27,920 bases of DNA, taken from the NCBI GenBank assembly GCA_946482335.1, contig CAMLRG010000065.1, forward strand, positions 1-27,920, read 5' to 3'. Under the pieces are notes generated by a model. That model made no database searches. It worked only from the letters and a program-made list of their open reading frames with translations, and had not been told where the DNA came from. Both the position numbers and the translations under genes were made by a program. This DNA comes from an uncultured Duganella sp. GTDB lineage: Bacteria; Pseudomonadota; Gammaproteobacteria; Burkholderiales; Burkholderiaceae. Below, in pieces: positions 25,127 through 27,920 of this stretch; the first letter of the stretch is position 1; the number at the start of each line of letters is the position of its first letter.

Positions 25127-27853
25127 ATGAGTACATCGTCCCTCGTATCCGCTTCCCGCTTCTACCAGCGCTGGCTGGCCGCCGATCCCTCCCGCCAGGC
25201 TAAAGTAGATGCTTTGGCGCAATTATCGCTTGCCTCGCTCGATTTTGCCGATGTTTTGGCAAGCGAACGGGGCGAGCTGCCGCTGGCGCGCGGCATGCGC
25301 CGCCTGCGCAACCTGGTGCTGGCGGCCCTGATCCGGCGTGACCTGGAGGGCCAGGCCGACCTGGATGAAGTGGTCACCACCATGACGCGGCTGGCCGACT
25401 TCGTGATCCAGTCCCACCTGGCGGAGCTGGATGCGGCCATGCGCGCCGCCCATGGGGTGCCGACCGGGGCCGAGTCGGGTGCCGAGCAACAATTGATGGT
25501 GCTGTCGATGGGCAAGGGCGGCGGCGGCGAACTGAATGTCTCGTCCGACATCGACCTGATTTTCGTCTATCCGGAAGATGGCGATACCGCCGCCGGGCCC
25601 GGCCAGCGCCAGCTGTCCAACCATGAATACTTTGTCCGCCTGGGCAAGCAGCTGATTGCCGCCATTGCCGAAATCACCGAAGACGGCTTCACCTTCCGCG
25701 TCGACATGGCGCTGCGCCCGAACGGCGCCTCCGGCCCGCTGGCCGCCAGCCTGGGCATGGTGGAAAACTACCTGATCGTGCAAGGCCGCGAATGGGAACG
25801 CTATGCCTGGGTCAAGGCGCGCGCCGTCACCGGCCGGGCCGAAGACATCGCTGCGCTGGACGCCATCGTGCGGCCCTTCTGCTTCCGGCGCTATCTCGAT
25901 TTCGGCGTGATCGACGCGATCCGTTCCATGCACGCCCAGATCCGCGCCGAAGTGGCGCGCCAGGAGCGGCTGCATCCCGAGCGCAGCCACAACGTCAAGC
26001 TGGGGCGCGGCGGCATCCGCGAAATCGAATTCCTGGCCCAGGTCTTCCAGCTGATCCGCGGCGGACGCGATCCCCAGCTGCGCGGCCGCTCCACGCGCGG
26101 CACCCTGCGCCTGTTGCCGGACAAAGGCTTGCTGGGGGCCGACGTGGTGGCGCGCCTGCTGGAGGCTTACACCTTCCTGCGCAACCTGGAACACCGCCTG
26201 CAATACATCGACGACGCCCAGACCCACACCCTGCCGCCCAACGAGGCCGACCGCCTGGCCGTGGCGCAGATGATGGGCTTGTCCGACGTGAGCACGCTGA
26301 TGGCCGAGATGGACGCCCACCGCCAATACGTGGCCGAGCAATTCGACGCCATCTTCGCCGACAAGCATGGCAACGCCAGCGAGGATGTCGATCCCGCCAC
26401 CAGCAACGCATGCGCCGACCCCGACAACCGCGAAGCCATCGAAGCCCGTTTTGCCAGCCTCGGTTATGACGACCCGGCCGCCGCCGCCCAGCGCCTGATC
26501 GCCACCTGGCAGGCGCCCAAGCTGGCCAGCCTGCCCGACGCCAGCCGCCAGCGCCTGGTGGCCCTGGTCAACGCGGCCCTGCCCCAGATCGCGCACGCCG
26601 CCCAGGCCAACAGTGCCGGCACCCAGATCGCCACCCTGGGACGCCTGCTCGACTTCCTGGAAGCGATCTCGCGCCGCTCCTCCTACCTGTCGCTGCTGAC
26701 CGAGTACCCGCACACGCTGGAACGCGTGATCACCATGATGCACGCCAGCGGCTGGGCCGCCCAATTCCTGAGCCAGCACCCGATCCTGCTCGATGAATTG
26801 CTGGATGACCGCATCCTCAGCGCTACCTTCGACCCGCTGGCCGCCGCCGCCGAACTGGAACGCCAACTGGCTACCGCGCCCGGCGACACCGAGCGCCAGC
26901 TCGACATCCTGCGCGAAGTGCACCACGCCCAGTTGTTCCACCTGCTGGCGCAAGACCTGGCCGGTTCGCTAACGGTGGAAAAGCTGGCCGACCACCTGTC
27001 GGCGCTGGCCGACGTGATTGTCGCCGCAGTGGTGCGCGCAGCCTGGCAGACCGTCGCCAAGCGCCATCTCGACGTGCCGAAGTTTGCCGTCATCGCGTAC
27101 GGCAAGCTGGGCGGCAAGGAGCTGGGTTACGTGTCCGACCTCGACGTCATCTTCCTGTTCGACGATGAGGACCAGGATGCGCCCGGCCTGTACGCCAAGC
27201 TGGCGCAGCGCTTCATCACCTGGATGACTTCGCACACCCCGGCCGGCATCCTGTTCGATATCGATACCGCCCTGCGGCCCGATGGCGCCAGCGGCATGCT
27301 GGTGTCCAGCGTTGGCTCCTTCGAAAAATACCAGCACACCTCGGCCTGGCTGTGGGAACACCAGGCCCTGACGCGCGCCCGCTTCTGCGCCGGCGATGCC
27401 GGCATCGGCCAGCGCTTCGAGCAAATCCGCTGCCAGGTGCTGCGCAAGGAACGCCCCGATGCCGCGGCACTGAAGCAGGAAGTGCTGGCCATGCGCCAGA
27501 AGATGCGCGACGCCCGCCCCAACCGCAGCGAGCTGTTCGACCTCAAGCAGGATGAAGGCGGCATGATCGACATCGAATTCATCGTGCAATACCTAGTATT
27601 GCAGCACGCCGCCCGCTATCCGGAACTGACGGGCAATATCGGCAATATCGCCCTGCTGCACCTGGCCGGCCAGCTCGGCCTGGTCGATGCCACGCTGGCC
27701 GGCGCGGTGGCCGACGCTTACCGCGACATGCGCAAATGGCAGCACCAGTTGCGCCTGCAGGGCCTGGAACAGGCGCGCATCGAGCCGGACCGGGTGGCGC
27801 CGCTGGCCGCCAACGTTAAACGCTTATGGCAAACCATCTTCCAAGGAAACTGA
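25127..27853 (+). CDS. glnE: Bifunctional glutamine synthetase adenylyltransferase/adenylyl-removing enzyme
   Basis: A cytoplasmic regulator of 908 residues that adenylylates glutamine synthetase when nitrogen is plentiful and removes the AMP when it is short, under PII (GlnB) control. The N-terminal removase domain has GKGGGGELN followed by SDID (about 129-143). The C-terminal transferase domain has GKLGGKELGYVSDLD (about 659-673). Each nucleotidyltransferase core is followed by a helical GlnD-type domain (NVKLGRGGIREIEFLAQ and MIDIEFIVQYLVLQHAARYP). Both Asp pairs are present, so both activities should be intact. I chose the ATG at 25127; a TTG at 25121 would add two residues. The stop at 27851-27853 falls inside a short tandem repeat, and a long palindrome follows. 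Confidence 0.96.
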   Translation: MSTSSLVSASRFYQRWLAADPSRQAKVDALAQLSLASLDFADVLASERGELPLARGMRRLRNLVLAALIRRDLEGQADLDEVVTTMTRLADFVIQSHLAELDAAMRAAHGVPTGAESGAEQQLMVLSMGKGGGGELNVSSDIDLIFVYPEDGDTAAGPGQRQLSNHEYFVRLGKQLIAAIAEITEDGFTFRVDMALRPNGASGPLAASLGMVENYLIVQGREWERYAWVKARAVTGRAEDIAALDAIVRPFCFRRYLDFGVIDAIRSMHAQIRAEVARQERLHPERSHNVKLGRGGIREIEFLAQVFQLIRGGRDPQLRGRSTRGTLRLLPDKGLLGADVVARLLEAYTFLRNLEHRLQYIDDAQTHTLPPNEADRLAVAQMMGLSDVSTLMAEMDAHRQYVAEQFDAIFADKHGNASEDVDPATSNACADPDNREAIEARFASLGYDDPAAAAQRLIATWQAPKLASLPDASRQRLVALVNAALPQIAHAAQANSAGTQIATLGRLLDFLEAISRRSSYLSLLTEYPHTLERVITMMHASGWAAQFLSQHPILLDELLDDRILSATFDPLAAAAELERQLATAPGDTERQLDILREVHHAQLFHLLAQDLAGSLTVEKLADHLSALADVIVAAVVRAAWQTVAKRHLDVPKFAVIAYGKLGGKELGYVSDLDVIFLFDDEDQDAPGLYAKLAQRFITWMTSHTPAGILFDIDTALRPDGASGMLVSSVGSFEKYQHTSAWLWEHQALTRARFCAGDAGIGQRFEQIRCQVLRKERPDAAALKQEVLAMRQKMRDARPNRSELFDLKQDEGGMIDIEFIVQYLVLQHAARYPELTGNIGNIALLHLAGQLGLVDATLAGAVADAYRDMRKWQHQLRLQGLEQARIEPDRVAPLAANVKRLWQTIFQGN

Positions 27854-27874
27854 AAGTCGGGATGAAAGTCGGGG
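27851..27874 (+). repeat. Short tandem repeat at the glnE stop codon
   Basis: TGAAAGTCGGGA (27851-27862) is directly followed by TGAAAGTCGGGG (27863-27874), 11 of 12 bases identical. The first copy begins with the glnE stop codon. It leads into the palindromic element after it. Confidence 0.7.
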
Positions 27875-27881
27875 TCAGCTC

Positions 27882-27920
27882 TGGCAACCGGACATTCGCG
27901 CAGCGAATGTCCGGTTGCCA
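27882..27920. repeat. Long palindrome after glnE (cut by window end)
   Basis: TGGCAACCGGACATTCGC (27882-27899) and its exact reverse complement (27903-27920) form 18-base arms around GCA. The window ends exactly at the last base of the second arm, so the palindrome may continue. It is preceded by GGGGTCAGCTC. It may act as a terminator-like 3' hairpin of glnE or be a dispersed repeat. No T-run can be seen. Confidence 0.8.

Noticed and set aside
25223..26953. 576-codon leftward frame opposite glnE
   Set aside because: Antisense frame with no motif. Both nucleotidyltransferase domains of GlnE are intact on the other strand.

Overview
The window is high-GC chromosomal DNA of the kind found in Betaproteobacteria of the order Burkholderiales. 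The best guess is Oxalobacteraceae (Massilia, Duganella or Janthinobacterium-like). The evidence is the yhdP / nitrilase / tldD block divergent from glnE, a PEP-CTERM protein, several large TonB-dependent receptors and short GGTGTCAGACC-type palindromes. The taxon is an inference from gene families and style. No rRNA, tRNA, CRISPR array or intact insertion sequence was seen.

Left part (1-13100): a leftward operon for a peptide-type ABC importer (two permeases, then a double-ATPase protein cut by the window edge) is divergent from three consecutive rightward genes for TonB-dependent outer-membrane receptors of 927-970 residues. Each receptor gene is followed by its own strong terminator. Their first 45 residues are very alike, so they look like old paralogues.

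Middle part (13100-17730), all leftward: two adjacent 2-oxoglutarate-dependent aspartyl/asparaginyl beta-hydroxylase-type proteins converge on the third receptor. Upstream of them is aroG (DAHP synthase, first step of the shikimate pathway), and upstream of that a PEP-CTERM exported protein. The aroG leader is the most striking element in the window. A sigma70-like promoter, a 21-codon phenylalanine-rich leader peptide, mutually exclusive RNA pairings and a perfect intrinsic terminator lie in order before the aroG ribosome-binding site. This is a complete transcription attenuator that should sense charged tRNA-Phe.

Right part (17860-27920): a leftward housekeeping block yhdP - nitrilase - tldD - udk, with yhdP and the nitrilase overlapping by 4 bases, is divergent from rightward glnE. 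glnE controls glutamine synthetase by adenylylation. Two conspicuous palindromes, one between tldD and udk and one just after glnE, look like dispersed repeats. The second is cut by the window end.

The receptors, importer and hydroxylases could form one nutrient-uptake locus, but only proximity supports that.
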